The notes under the pieces: model-generated | Seen by the model: only the letters and a program-made list of their open reading frames with translations | Database searches by the model: none | What the model was told of the DNA's origin: nothing | Made by a program: the position numbers and the translations under genes | DNA from: Conoideocrella luteorostrata | Lineage: Eukaryota; Ascomycota; Sordariomycetes; Hypocreales; Clavicipitaceae | Reading direction: 5' to 3' | Assembly (NCBI GenBank): GCA_032433595.1 | Contig: JASWJB010000196.1 | Coordinates: 1-64,000 of the forward strand | DNA length: 64,000 bases | Shown here: positions 33,066 to 43,147 of the stretch, piece by piece | How positions within the stretch are numbered: position 1 is the stretch's first letter | How the letters are laid out: each line of letters begins with the position of its first letter

Positions 33066-34763
33066 GGTGACTAAATGGTCGCCGAGCAGTCCATCACTCG
33101 AGACGTATTGATCCTCGGTCGCTGGGTGCATACAGAGCGCAAAGACGGGCGGGGACCCGACTAGATAATTTTTTCTTTCCTTTGTCCTTTTTACTGGGCA
33201 GCATCTCGCTTGGACTTGAAACAACCGTCTCTCCGGACTAGAGTTGCTGTACGCTGGACGGTGACACCTAGACGCGATTGCAAAATATGTGTCAGCTCGC
33301 TCTAAGTTGTTGTCCGCGCTGGGGCGGTAATTAAGGGGCTTCAGGATGTGTGGTTTGATACAGCAGTAAGACCAATAAAACATACATTTTCTCTCTTTTT
33401 TTTCTTCTCTTTTTTTTCTTTTTATAAGAAACAACAAGTGGATGATATCGGGATGTAGCATGTGAAGGTACAAGTATGCATGCAGCCCAGTCCAGCACAC
33501 ACGCACGCGTATAGGTGACAAGAGCAAGATGCTGTACTTGGGTTTTGCAGAAGCAAGGTATAGAGAGGCAGTGACATAAAGGACAGAGGAAATTGTCCGT
33601 ATGAAGTTCGATTTAAGATTAGCTACCCCGTAGACAACCGCTTGCTTTTGGCGACTTCGCTTGAGAAGGACCAAGCAACTCAGCCTGTTAGCTCTGGCCC
33701 AGCCTCGCACATGCCGCATCTCCTTTGCTTTGCTTCCCGCTCTGTGTCTTACTCTCCATCTCTGTACCTCCTGCATGTGTATGTATCACTGTGGGCGCTC
33801 TAAAATCCAGTCATGCCATGGCTAGACCATGCGCGGAGCTTGGCTCTACAACAGCAGCTCTGCTTTTTATGAGACTCAATTATTATCTTGCATCGTAAAA
33901 CGCCCATCCTGGTCTACGGCACGGTTTCACAGCCAAAAGCATCGTGTGGAGCGCATCACGCGTAATGCATCGCGGGTGCTCGTTAGCAGGGGTTATTCAC
34001 AGTGATGAGGAGCGAAACAACAACAACTCAGACTCATAAAACACACACCACGAAAAAGAAAACTAAGCAAAAAAATAAATCTCAAAAATTTGGCAACTAT
34101 CGATCGAGAAAAACGAATAACTGCGGCAGACAATGACTCTAAGAGTGACGGCATTGCGCAGTCCGTTAAAAGCAATACCCGGCCCATAAGAGTGGCTTGG
34201 CTCAGATTTGGTCGATTGTATTGGTCCATTTCTCCCCCATTGGTCTCACCTGCAATTATTGACGCCCACAATGTTAATTTGGTTGCTACATCTAGAAATC
34301 ATCATTTTCTGGCAGCTGCTCTGCAAAGATTTCAAATCATCGCTGTGTACTCCGTACGGACCACCCAGCCAGCCGATTCGTGTTGTAGTGGGTCGGCGCG
34401 GCTTCATCGTGCTGCGTTTGTCTTTCGAAAACCAGGCAAAAGGCAAAACTAGACAGCGTGAGACATATCCCAAGTGGACTTGGTGGGGAGACAGGCGACA
34501 AAACACCATAAATTAAGCTAAAACTTTAGACTTTAGAATTGCGGTCATCGTAGTCGTGTCCGTGGCCATCACGACCAGTCCGATGATCGCAAACAGGCAA
34601 CACGTGTACACATACATACATATATAAGTCATGACCTGAGGGCAAAGGTTTCAAGATCCTCTATTCTCTTGCTCTATAGCTCATTCACCCAACGAACTCT
34701 ATTCTCTCCTTGAAAGCCAGTTGCTCCTCACAACGTCCATTCTCTTTTTAATTTACTCGAATC
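33066..34763. other. Intergenic between two secreted precursors
   Basis: About 1.7 kb with no supported gene. T-rich/TTTTCTT tracts at 33390-33425, and TACTCCGTACGGA at 34348. A minus-strand frame at 33048-33776 (242 codons) lacks an ORF-like composition and is treated as noise. Confidence 0.5.
34621..34628 (+). promoter_or_regulatory. TATA box of acidic secreted-protein gene
   Basis: TATATAAG lies about 140 bp upstream of the ATG at 34764, followed by a CT-rich leader (34660-34740), a common arrangement in highly expressed fungal genes. Confidence 0.5.
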
Positions 34764-35567
34764 ATGAAGTTCATTGGTATCCTCTCCTTGTGCGCAGTCG
34801 CTGCTGCTGCACCTATCAACGTGGGTACACTGTAGCCTCGAGCCATGCGCAGACAATCTGCTAATATGTATGAACAGGGTCTTGATGGGATCGTGAAATC
34901 CGTTAGTGGGATTGCCAACAGCCGCGGCAGCAACGTTCCGGCTGTCCAGAATGACCGCGAGACGGAAGGCGCTGCAGATTGGGACGACAGCGAGGTTCCT
35001 GGCGATATTTCTCAACCGGACACCGAGCATGATCAGAGAACCGGTATCTTAGGCGGTCTTGGGCCTCTCGACAAACTCAATGTGAAGCGCGATGACGGTG
35101 ATGTCGATGGCGAGATCGGTGATATCTGCAGTCCCGAGGACACCGAAACCGGTGAGCATCGTGGCGACGATGCTGAGCTTAATGCCAATGTGGAGACCGA
35201 GGTTGATTCCATGGACAAGCGAAGCACGTACGGTAACATTGAAACCGACGATCGTCTGGAGAATCACGATAATGTCGACATTGCCGATGATGTCATCTAC
35301 GCCGATGTCTACGGTGATGCTGTAGAGCGCCGTGACGTTGATACTGACGTTGAACCTTATGCCAACGTCAATGCCAACATTGACGATCTCTCTAGCGGCG
35401 GTAGTGATGAATATACCAATACTCCTAAGTATACCAAAGGCAAGGATGAGGTTGGCCCCGATGGCCTGAGCAACCACGGTATCAACGATGAAGTCGATCC
35501 TTACGTTGATGCCAGTCTCCCTGGTTTCAATGACGATGAATCTGTGACCGCCGGTGTCACGTACTAA
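34764..35567 (+). CDS. Acidic secreted protein with dibasic sites
   Basis: Two exons, 34764-34820 and 34878-35567, phase 0, 248 residues. Residues 1-16 are a signal peptide (MKFIGILSLCAVAAAA). The intron has a CTAAT branch site and AACAG acceptor. The mature protein is strongly acidic (Asp, Glu, Asn, Val), with possible Kex2 sites KR 89-90, KR 133-134 and RR 170-171. The segment 115-195 is built of Asn/Asp-Val-containing steps reminiscent of a degenerate repeat. It has one Cys at 103. Its type and location resemble the repeat precursor 1.7 kb upstream, though no sequence similarity is obvious. Unknown function; could bind cations or be a peptide precursor. Confidence 0.75.
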
Positions 35568-36366
35568 AGCCCAAGCTGCGACATTCGATATTCATGACAG
35601 TCACATGGCAGAGGCTTACAGCGAGGATCCCTTTCAATTTTTGCATTAGAGCGTTCAATTTTGCACTTCTCTGTCGCTACCACACTAGCCAATGAACAAA
35701 ATAATATGCTGCATGTGTTACGGTCAGTGGTGGTGGGGGGTCGGACCTTGTGGGTACAGCAACGAAATGACTTCTGCAGCATATGTAGCTGTAGAGGATG
35801 GAGAGAAGGAGAGATGCAGCCGGCAGTTGTGATAGAATTTGAGCACAGTCAAAGTCAGCGAGACGGTTTTGCTTTCTGTTCACATAGAGACGCTGGATTC
35901 ATATACTTCAACCGTACATAATTTGCATTCGGAGAATGAGAACAACCATGTTGAAAAAAAAAAAAGGACTTAATACCTACTCTTCCAAAAGCTATTTCCC
36001 TCCTTGATTCTAGGACCTACACCCATATTTTTTTTTTCTATAGAGAACATTCCATGTGCTCAGAAAATAGATGTCTTCCATCAAACTCGAAGCCCAACGA
36101 CCACTTACACGGCCAGATTCGGCTAGCGTTGTTTTCCCCACACCCCGCCATCCGGCCAATCTGAGCTCCTCGCGGATCAGGGGTCCGGGTTTCCGACGAG
36201 AGCCCCTTTCCTTTCAGTCGGCTGCATGTAATATTTTCACGCGAGCTTCAATTTCCATCCGATTCCCCCATATGCGCACACAAACAAACACGCTATTGTA
36301 CATCACCAATTCGACACAGAGGACGGAGTACAAAGTACTCCGTATCAGGAACTTCTTCCCGGCGCC
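35568..36366. other. Intergenic before the EBP-type gene
   Basis: About 800 bp. At 36323-36343 there is a perfect inverted repeat ACGGAGTAC-AAA-GTACTCCGT, 23 bp before the EBP ATG. An A-tract is at about 35953-35966 and a T-tract at 36027-36036. Confidence 0.5.
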
Positions 36367-37401
36367 ATGGACGCCGCCCCCAATCACCCCTATCATCCCC
36401 CGACGGCGTCGATCCCGTCCTACGTCGCCAATGAGTCGTCCGTCCTTCGCCTCGTCGTCACATTTGGCGTCATGGTCGGTGTTGTGACCGGCCTGGCTTA
36501 TTGGCAGACTGCGCAGAGCCCACTGCGTCTGAGGCCCATGGACAAGTTTGCTGTCGTGTGGTTTGCTCTGTGTAGGTTTTCTTCACTCGCGCATTGTTCC
36601 ACTGAGACATGCATGAACGGTGGTGGTGTCGGCCGGGTTGGCTAATGTCGATGATGTGCTCCGTATTTAGGTGGTTTCTTGCACATTGGCTTTGAAGGTA
36701 CGGAGTAAACCTATTTGCGGCCCACCTCTTTTTTTGGTTTGTCTGCCTGACTAACAGGAGAGAAAAGGCTACTATCTGTATAACCGCGCAAGTATCCCCC
36801 AGTTGCAGACCGTGTTTGGACAGCTCTGGAAGGAGTACACCCTATCCGACTCGCGGTATCTCACATTGGATGTTTTCACCGTGTGCATCGAAACCATAAC
36901 TGTTGTGAGTACTCCGTAGGGAGAAACCGTGTTCCCTCATCCAAGTCCCCTTTCCCCCCCCCTCCCTTTTGTCTCCATGAAGTGAATCTGACTCTCGTTT
37001 CCTAGTTCGCATGGGGCCCGCTCAGCTGGCTCACGTACTTTGCCGTCCTGACCAACTCACCGTACCGCCACATCAACCAGGTCATTGTCTGCACCGCACA
37101 CTTGTACGGTGTGGCTCTCTACTACAGCACCAGCCTGAGCGAGAGTGTGTCATTCAGCCGTCCAGAGTTCCTGTACTACTGGGTGTACTTTATTGGTCTG
37201 AATGCGCCCTGGGTGGTTGTCCCTCTTGGTATGTGTACTTTTTTTTTCCACCTATCCACCCACCCCTGTCCTATGCGTGACATACTGTGTAACAATTGGG
37301 GGCTAATCTCTCGGGTAGTGTTTCTATACGACAGCTATAATCAGACGGCAAAGGCTTTTCGCGCTCTGCAACTGCAGGAGGCCGAGCGCAAGGCGCAGTA
37401 A
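36367..37401 (+). CDS. EBP-type (EXPERA) sterol delta8-delta7 isomerase-like protein
   Basis: Five exons: 36367-36571, 36671-36697 (27 nt), 36768-36904, 37006-37228, 37319-37401; all phases close, 224 residues. Membrane segments are seen at about 26-48, 60-76, 120-138 and 160-205. Key pieces are LCGFLHIGFEGYY (His and Glu of the first conserved block), the DxFTVCIET block in exon 3, and HLYGVALYY in exon 4, matching emopamil-binding protein and its relatives. EBP isomerises the sterol delta8 double bond to delta7 in the ER. Fungal ergosterol synthesis mainly uses the unrelated Erg2, so this copy may have another substrate or a sigma-2/TMEM97-like role. A TACGGAGTA-type motif lies in two introns. 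Confidence 0.85.
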
Positions 37402-38466
37402 AGCCCGCCTAGCTGTCAGGAGGGGGATGGGGGGGAGATTAACGTGCATGATGGTGCTCCCGATGCAAAGGCTATCTTTGCGACGTGATCATTGTACTCC
37501 GTAATCCGTATACTAGGCTAGGTATAGGGTATAGCCACGGTATCTGCGTGTTTTTCTTGTTGAAGAAAAGCAAGCAGTGCCTCGTTCGTGTCAGACTCAG
37601 AGTCACCCTGGCGGGTGCGACGGACACGTCTCAACAAGTATGCCGCCGAGCCGTATCAAAATATCTTACTATCTTACTACACCATTCCACCGTGGCTGCC
37701 GATACACCACAAAACCAAGGGGGTACAATTGCGACGCCACCACACGTACGCACACATGCAGCGGGCAGCCGTAGTCGAGACCCCGAGTCAATCAATGCGA
37801 GCCCAGTCTCCTCCTGTTGTGTGTGTGTGTGTGTGTGTGTATTGGCGCGCCGACACACAGAGTCAGACATGCTAGGCAGTGTAATCCGTAATCGGTGGAT
37901 GTCTTGTTGCTTATTGGTGAACTGCCAAAGGCTTTCAGCTGCGCCAACGGCCTCAGCTTGTATATCCGGCCCGTCCGAGCCAAGAAGCAAATCATGCCGC
38001 ACCGCTCAAATATGACGTGGGGTCTGCGCTGTTCAATGGCTAACTCACTCCGTACGGTTACGACGACTACGAAATGGCTGAGGGGGCTTAGACTTAGACC
38101 CAAAAATGAAGTAATGAACCAATTTTAGACATTTAATCACAGTCTGAGCAAGCGATCACCTGGTAGGGACTGCTCCCAAAGAGCTCCAGTTTGAAGTGTA
38201 GAAAATCTATCGGAGTCTTAGCTAGGACCACATGTTCTCTTAAACAATCTTGGTAGAAATAATCAAAAAACGAGCAGAAAGAAAATCTTCTGAAACAAAA
38301 CACACAGAGTACACTTTCCCGGCAGTTTCCTGACTCCTCCTATCCCGAACCTCCAACGATGTCCAAAAAATCGACGCACCCTCTCATCCATGTATCTTGG
38401 CGTCCATTGGCGGCCGTTGGCAGCCATTGGCAGAAGTCGACTGACTCAACGATTCTGACTCTAGTT
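37402..38466. other. Convergent intergenic
   Basis: About 1.06 kb between two 3' ends. A (GT)n microsatellite runs at 37819-37840, and TACTCCGTA lies at 37495. No gene seen. Confidence 0.5.
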
Positions 38467-40047
38467 CTAGTTCTCCGGCAGCACCACCTTGAATTTGACC
38501 TCTTGCAGCTTGTCCGCTGTTCCCGGAGGGAGAGCTGACAGGTCGCTGACGTCCCTGCCCACAAAATACTTTTTCCCATTTGCCTTGATGCGCACAGTCT
38601 CCAAAGCCATGCGGCGAATATCATCCGCCGAAGGCACGGGCTTCACGCCCTTGATGAATTTCTCAACACGCTTCAGAATAATCATGTATGCTTGTTTCTT
38701 GAGGTTCCCGCTGGGGTTACATGTCTCCACAAAATAGTGTTTCCCAAACGTCTCCGACTTGAAGGTGAAGAGGATTTCAGGGTGAGCTTTTGACATGGCG
38801 TCGTGGTCAGGACGTCGCACTCCCGGTGGTGGCGGGTGAAGGTGAGCCTCGGGGGTTTCTGGACGAGGCCCCCAGGAGGCTGCCTCTTGAAACCTGGCCC
38901 CAGACGATCCGACAGGCGACGTATTCGAACGCGGGACACTCGGAAAGAGAGTGAACGGCTTTGCAGCTGCTGCAAGGCCGATACACCCCGGTGGCATGGT
39001 GGCGGTCGATGTCGTGGAGGGTGTATTGCTCACGAAGCCGGTATCACTCGAGGACACGCTCACTTTGTCGTCGTAATCGCACGTAGCCCCGTCATAGTTT
39101 AGACTGCGAAGGAGGGTGATTTCGGTTTCTGATATGGTCTTCTTTGCCTCGCCCTCGTCTTTTTTGCCCTTGGGGGGTGAGACCGTGCTAGAGAGTGAGC
39201 GTTTATGTTCGTTGGGCTTGAAAGCAAACGAGTAGCCACCACCCAGGCAGGACTTTTCGGCGTCTCTAGTCTCCTCTACCGCCCCTTCATCGCAGACCTC
39301 GGCGACCTGGGGGGGCGAGCCTGAACCAAAGAGGGGGCGGCTGTGTTGGTTGACCCGAAGGCATGGGTCTCCAAGGAAAGAGCGTTCGCGTTCGCGGTCA
39401 TGTTCGTGTCCGTAGGCCTTGATAACAGACGGGGGACCCCCCAGACAGGATTCATCCTCGTCTCCAGTCTCCTTTGCCGCGCCAGAGTTGGTGACCTTGG
39501 TGACCTTGGGACGCGAGCTTGGATAGAGAGGGAGGTTGTCGTCGTAGACCTTGGAAGGAAACGAGGAATCAGCACCAGCCACGCAAGAATGTTCCTCGCC
39601 CCTAGTCACCTTTATTCCCCTACCGCCGTAGACGGCCTTGTGAGTGTAACGGCGTGTAAACGCTAGGTCGGCAGACTGCACGAGCAGATCCCACCAGGCA
39701 TTGTCCCATGAAGCAGCCTCGGCGGATAGCAAGGATTGGTGTGATGGATTCTTAGCCCAGAAAACGAGCACCATCCAGGTCTTTGACTTCAAGTTTCTAC
39801 AAGTGGCGAAGGATATGTTCTCGTTCTCGCCTTCGCAGAGATATAATTTGCAATTTTCTAACAGGATTCAGCATGTGAGTATGGGACTCGGCTCGAGCTT
39901 GGGACAGTGTGTCCCAGAAAGATTGGGGTTTTTTAATTTTAATTTTTCTTCTTTGTTTCTTTTGAAATGGGGGGAAAGCTTACCGACGATGATCTGCCTG
40001 TCCGCAGGGTCGAAGATACGACCGGGGTATTGGGAGCGGGGATCCAT
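38467..40047 (-). CDS. Hypothetical protein with conserved-looking ends
   Basis: Two exons, 40047-39984 and 39857-38467, giving 484 residues; exon 1 starts MDPRSQYPG. Three zones are visible. Residues 1-85 form a globular N-terminus with several Trp and Cys. The middle (about 85-365) is Ser/Pro/Asp-rich, disordered, with two loosely repeated blocks (ending with a Cys-Leu-Gly-Gly step). The C-terminal 105 residues are a Lys-rich alpha/beta unit, beginning HPEILFTFKSETFG. No catalytic motif, signal peptide or membrane segment. I do not recognise the family. Similar two-ended, disordered-middle proteins are common in Hypocreales. The intron position is supported by phase and by a CTAACA-type acceptor context. 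Confidence 0.7.
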
Positions 40048-43000
40048 GGAGGATAGAGGACACTCTTAGCGGCTGTATTCTCCATGCAACTGCACAGACG
40101 TATTGTAAAGCAAGAGACCCGAATGGGAGAGTATTGTGGTAAAGACTGGCTGGCTGGACGGTTGGATAGTGGCTGGATTGCTTCTGCCAAAGAAAACTGG
40201 CTTGTGTCAGTCAGTCAGTCAGTCAGTCAGTCAGTCAGTCAGAGAGAAAAGAAGCCAGGGCCCTCCCGCTGCTTTATACAAAAAAATTCATTTCACTTAC
40301 GTTTCTGCTGCAAATCACAGCTCCTTTCCCGGTCCTTGCCTGTTCCGAAGTTTGCTCATAGGTCGTTCAGGGGGCCATGGCCAGTCAGTGAAATGAGGCA
40401 AGGCTGCCGGCCATTGCAGTGACCCAAGGGGCTCCGGGAAGCCTGCTGTTTTGCTCGCTACCAGGCATACACAGACTGCATTGCATGGGGTTGTAATGCA
40501 TGAGGCGGTGATCGAGTTTACGGTGGACAGCGCATTGATATACTGTCGTGCCGAGCATGTACTCCCTACGCCGCCACGCTCCGAGCGGCACATGGAGCAT
40601 ACTGAGCAACCAGTCAGTTATTTAGTTGCATAGCCATATATGCAGTGCGCTGCTGCTGTACGGAGCACTCTCTCTGCCCAATACTCGTGTACTAGGTGCC
40701 GCGGGTGCATCATGCACATTTAGCATGTTCATGGGCCAGAATTACAGTATCCCGCGCGTCGCACAACATATGTAAGAAAGGATACTTAGAATGGAGAGCC
40801 ACTTCTTAGGATTATTACTACGCGGCTAACTCTACACCCCCCCCCCCCCCAACCTCCCTCTTCCTTTGTTCTTGTCGGCGTCTATCGGGAGAAAACTAGA
40901 AAACTTGCTTCTCCGCAGGATCTCCGGTCGCCTCCAGCACCACTGGGCTGTACGGAGTACTGAGGTTGTATAATTATGCTGTACTCGGTTCTACGCACTC
41001 GCAAATGCTGTAGGTTTCGTGGCGCTCAGTTCACCGCAAAGTGATCTTTATATGGCATGTCGTTCCGGAAACTCCTGGCACAAAGCAACTCGTTGCGGAA
41101 AGACCCACGTTCACGAGAACCCGGGGTTGGGGGCCGGGGGGCTGTTGTTGTTTCCAACAGCCATTGGACAAGAAAGTCTTCACCGATAGTATGTACGGAG
41201 TACTCCGTCCGTATCCATACCCAGATTCTCTCTACAACAGCAAGGTGTTGTTAAATTAATCACACGTTCGGGGCGGTGTCAGAGCGGCCCCGGCGTCTCA
41301 ATTAATTTGTCAGGCGTGTGAATAGTTGCCGCGTCGACTCCACGTCTCTCCTCTCTTCTCTTCTCGTCTCTTCTCTTCCCGTCAGACTTCACGCGTGTTT
41401 GCTACTTTCCTTGTATTCCTATCTGCAGCTTAGCTTCCCTCTGCTGTGGATGGACCAGACCACGAGGCATGATGTACGGAGTACGGAGTACAGGACCACA
41501 GTCTTCCAATTTTCGTCATTGCCAAGCCACAGATTGGCCCCTTGTGTTTGGTTGGTGTGGTCACCCGGACACGCCTTTGAGCTAATCTCTGTTCCTGCGG
41601 AGCTTGCGAGGGTACCTGCCTGCACAGCCCACGATCTGCCGTCCAATTACTCCGTACTCCATCCTCTCTCTCTTGTAGTCAATTAAGGAGTACTTGACTT
41701 GAGAAATCTACCCTTCAGCAGCTCAGTATGTACGGAGGCGCGTGCTGGACGTTGCTCCAGCCAGCAGACAATACATAACTACCCAACACTACCCAACACA
41801 TCACGACATATCACAACGCATCAACTCTCCCAAGTTACACTTCTCGCAGCAAGCATCACACCGAGTCACCGCATAACCTGCTGTATGTGCCCAAGCCAAC
41901 AACATCCCATACCAGTGAGACAGATCACCGCATCGAAGCCCTCCATGTCTTTCCTGCTCATATCGTGTCTGGACGTCACACGCTCATGCCTGGGCAACCA
42001 AAAACGGTGGAGATACTAGTACACATCACCGACCTCTTTCCCACGAGCCTCTTCTCCCTCTCACAGAACTCTCTTTCCCGTCCCACAGCTGACTATTGAT
42101 GCAAATTACACATCACATATTGACTCATTCAATCCCACTGGCATCAATCAGGCCGCAACCGCAGGCCGCCTGCCATGATCATCAATTTCTCTCGACCAAT
42201 TATTGTCAAGGCGACAACTTGCTACTAGCTAATCCATACTCCGTAATAAACACCAAATGAAAAAATCGTACCAAAAAGTTACCCTGGCTCTTTCGTCGCC
42301 CCTAACTGCAGGGATCCGGTCCATGATGTAAGTCAGCCTTCATCGACAGGACAGCCCAACCTCGAAATTAAATTAACCCGAGGCGGCGACAACGGATGCA
42401 ATTTCATGCCTGATTACGGAGTAGATGGATTTTTATCTTATTTTTCATGTTTTTAGGTGCTCTAGGAGAGAATGCTGACTACGGAGTACAGAGTAGACGA
42501 TCTGTCATCTATTAAGCTCTACGTCTTCTGTACTCCGATGGACACCCTCACGACGCCGTGGCATTTCACCAATCCATCTATCGCCTCTTTGGCTCGCTCA
42601 CATGTGCTCTATACTCTGTCCTCTGTATTCCGTACGCCAATTCACCATGTTTGCCTCACCAGCCGCATAATCACGCCAATCTTTTCCGCAAAAAATGCAA
42701 AGACTGCAAAGGATCAACGGTGACAGTCAATATCACGTTGTCTTACCACACCGAACGGTGAGAGCTACCCTGACCCTCTTTACCAAACTAACGAGGGCCT
42801 GCCAATGACAACAGCCTCATTTTCTGTATGGTCGGACCACAATCGACCAGGCCACGCACGCAGGTCTTCCAAATAATCAATTCTCTCTGCATGAAGTCGT
42901 CTGCTAACACGACAGGTTTTTTTTTTCCTTCTACCCTTGCCTCCTTCTCGCCCGTTATCGGCAGGGAAAGGCAAACTCGTAACAGTCATGAGCATGCACA

Positions 43001-43147
43001 TCCGGACATTGATGCGATGCTGGACTTCAGCCATTGGCTTGACCTAAATATCTACTAGCCTTCACTGCAGTTACTGAGTCAGGCGCATCTCGGCTCCATG
43101 CAACGTAAATTTTGACAAATCATCTATGACACATTAACCAAACTACC
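40048..43147. other. 3.1-kb gene-free region, motif-rich
   Basis: No supported gene. Contains a (TCAG)9-like microsatellite (about 40207-40242), a 14-bp C tract (40837-40850), CT-rich sequence (41345-41385) and eight of the window's 23 TACGGAGTA/TACTCCGTA copies (40951, 41194, 41475, 41482, 41648, 42237, 42415, 42480), including the 14-bp palindrome ACGGAGTACTCCGT at 41195-41208. Short frames (up to about 120 codons) are compositionally biased by these repeats. Confidence 0.55.
40207..40242. repeat. (TCAG)n microsatellite
   Basis: About nine tandem TCAG units, continuous; a simple sequence repeat rather than an array with spacers. Confidence 0.9.

Noticed and set aside
33048..33776. 242-codon minus-strand frame downstream of the repeat precursor
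   Set aside because: Low-complexity Lys/Arg stretch and no family feature; lies in the 3' region of the precursor gene.
40207..40242. Regular repeat that could be read as a CRISPR array or repeat protein
   Set aside because: Uninterrupted TCAG units with no spacers: a microsatellite; the frame through it reads Val-Ser-Gln repeats by chance.
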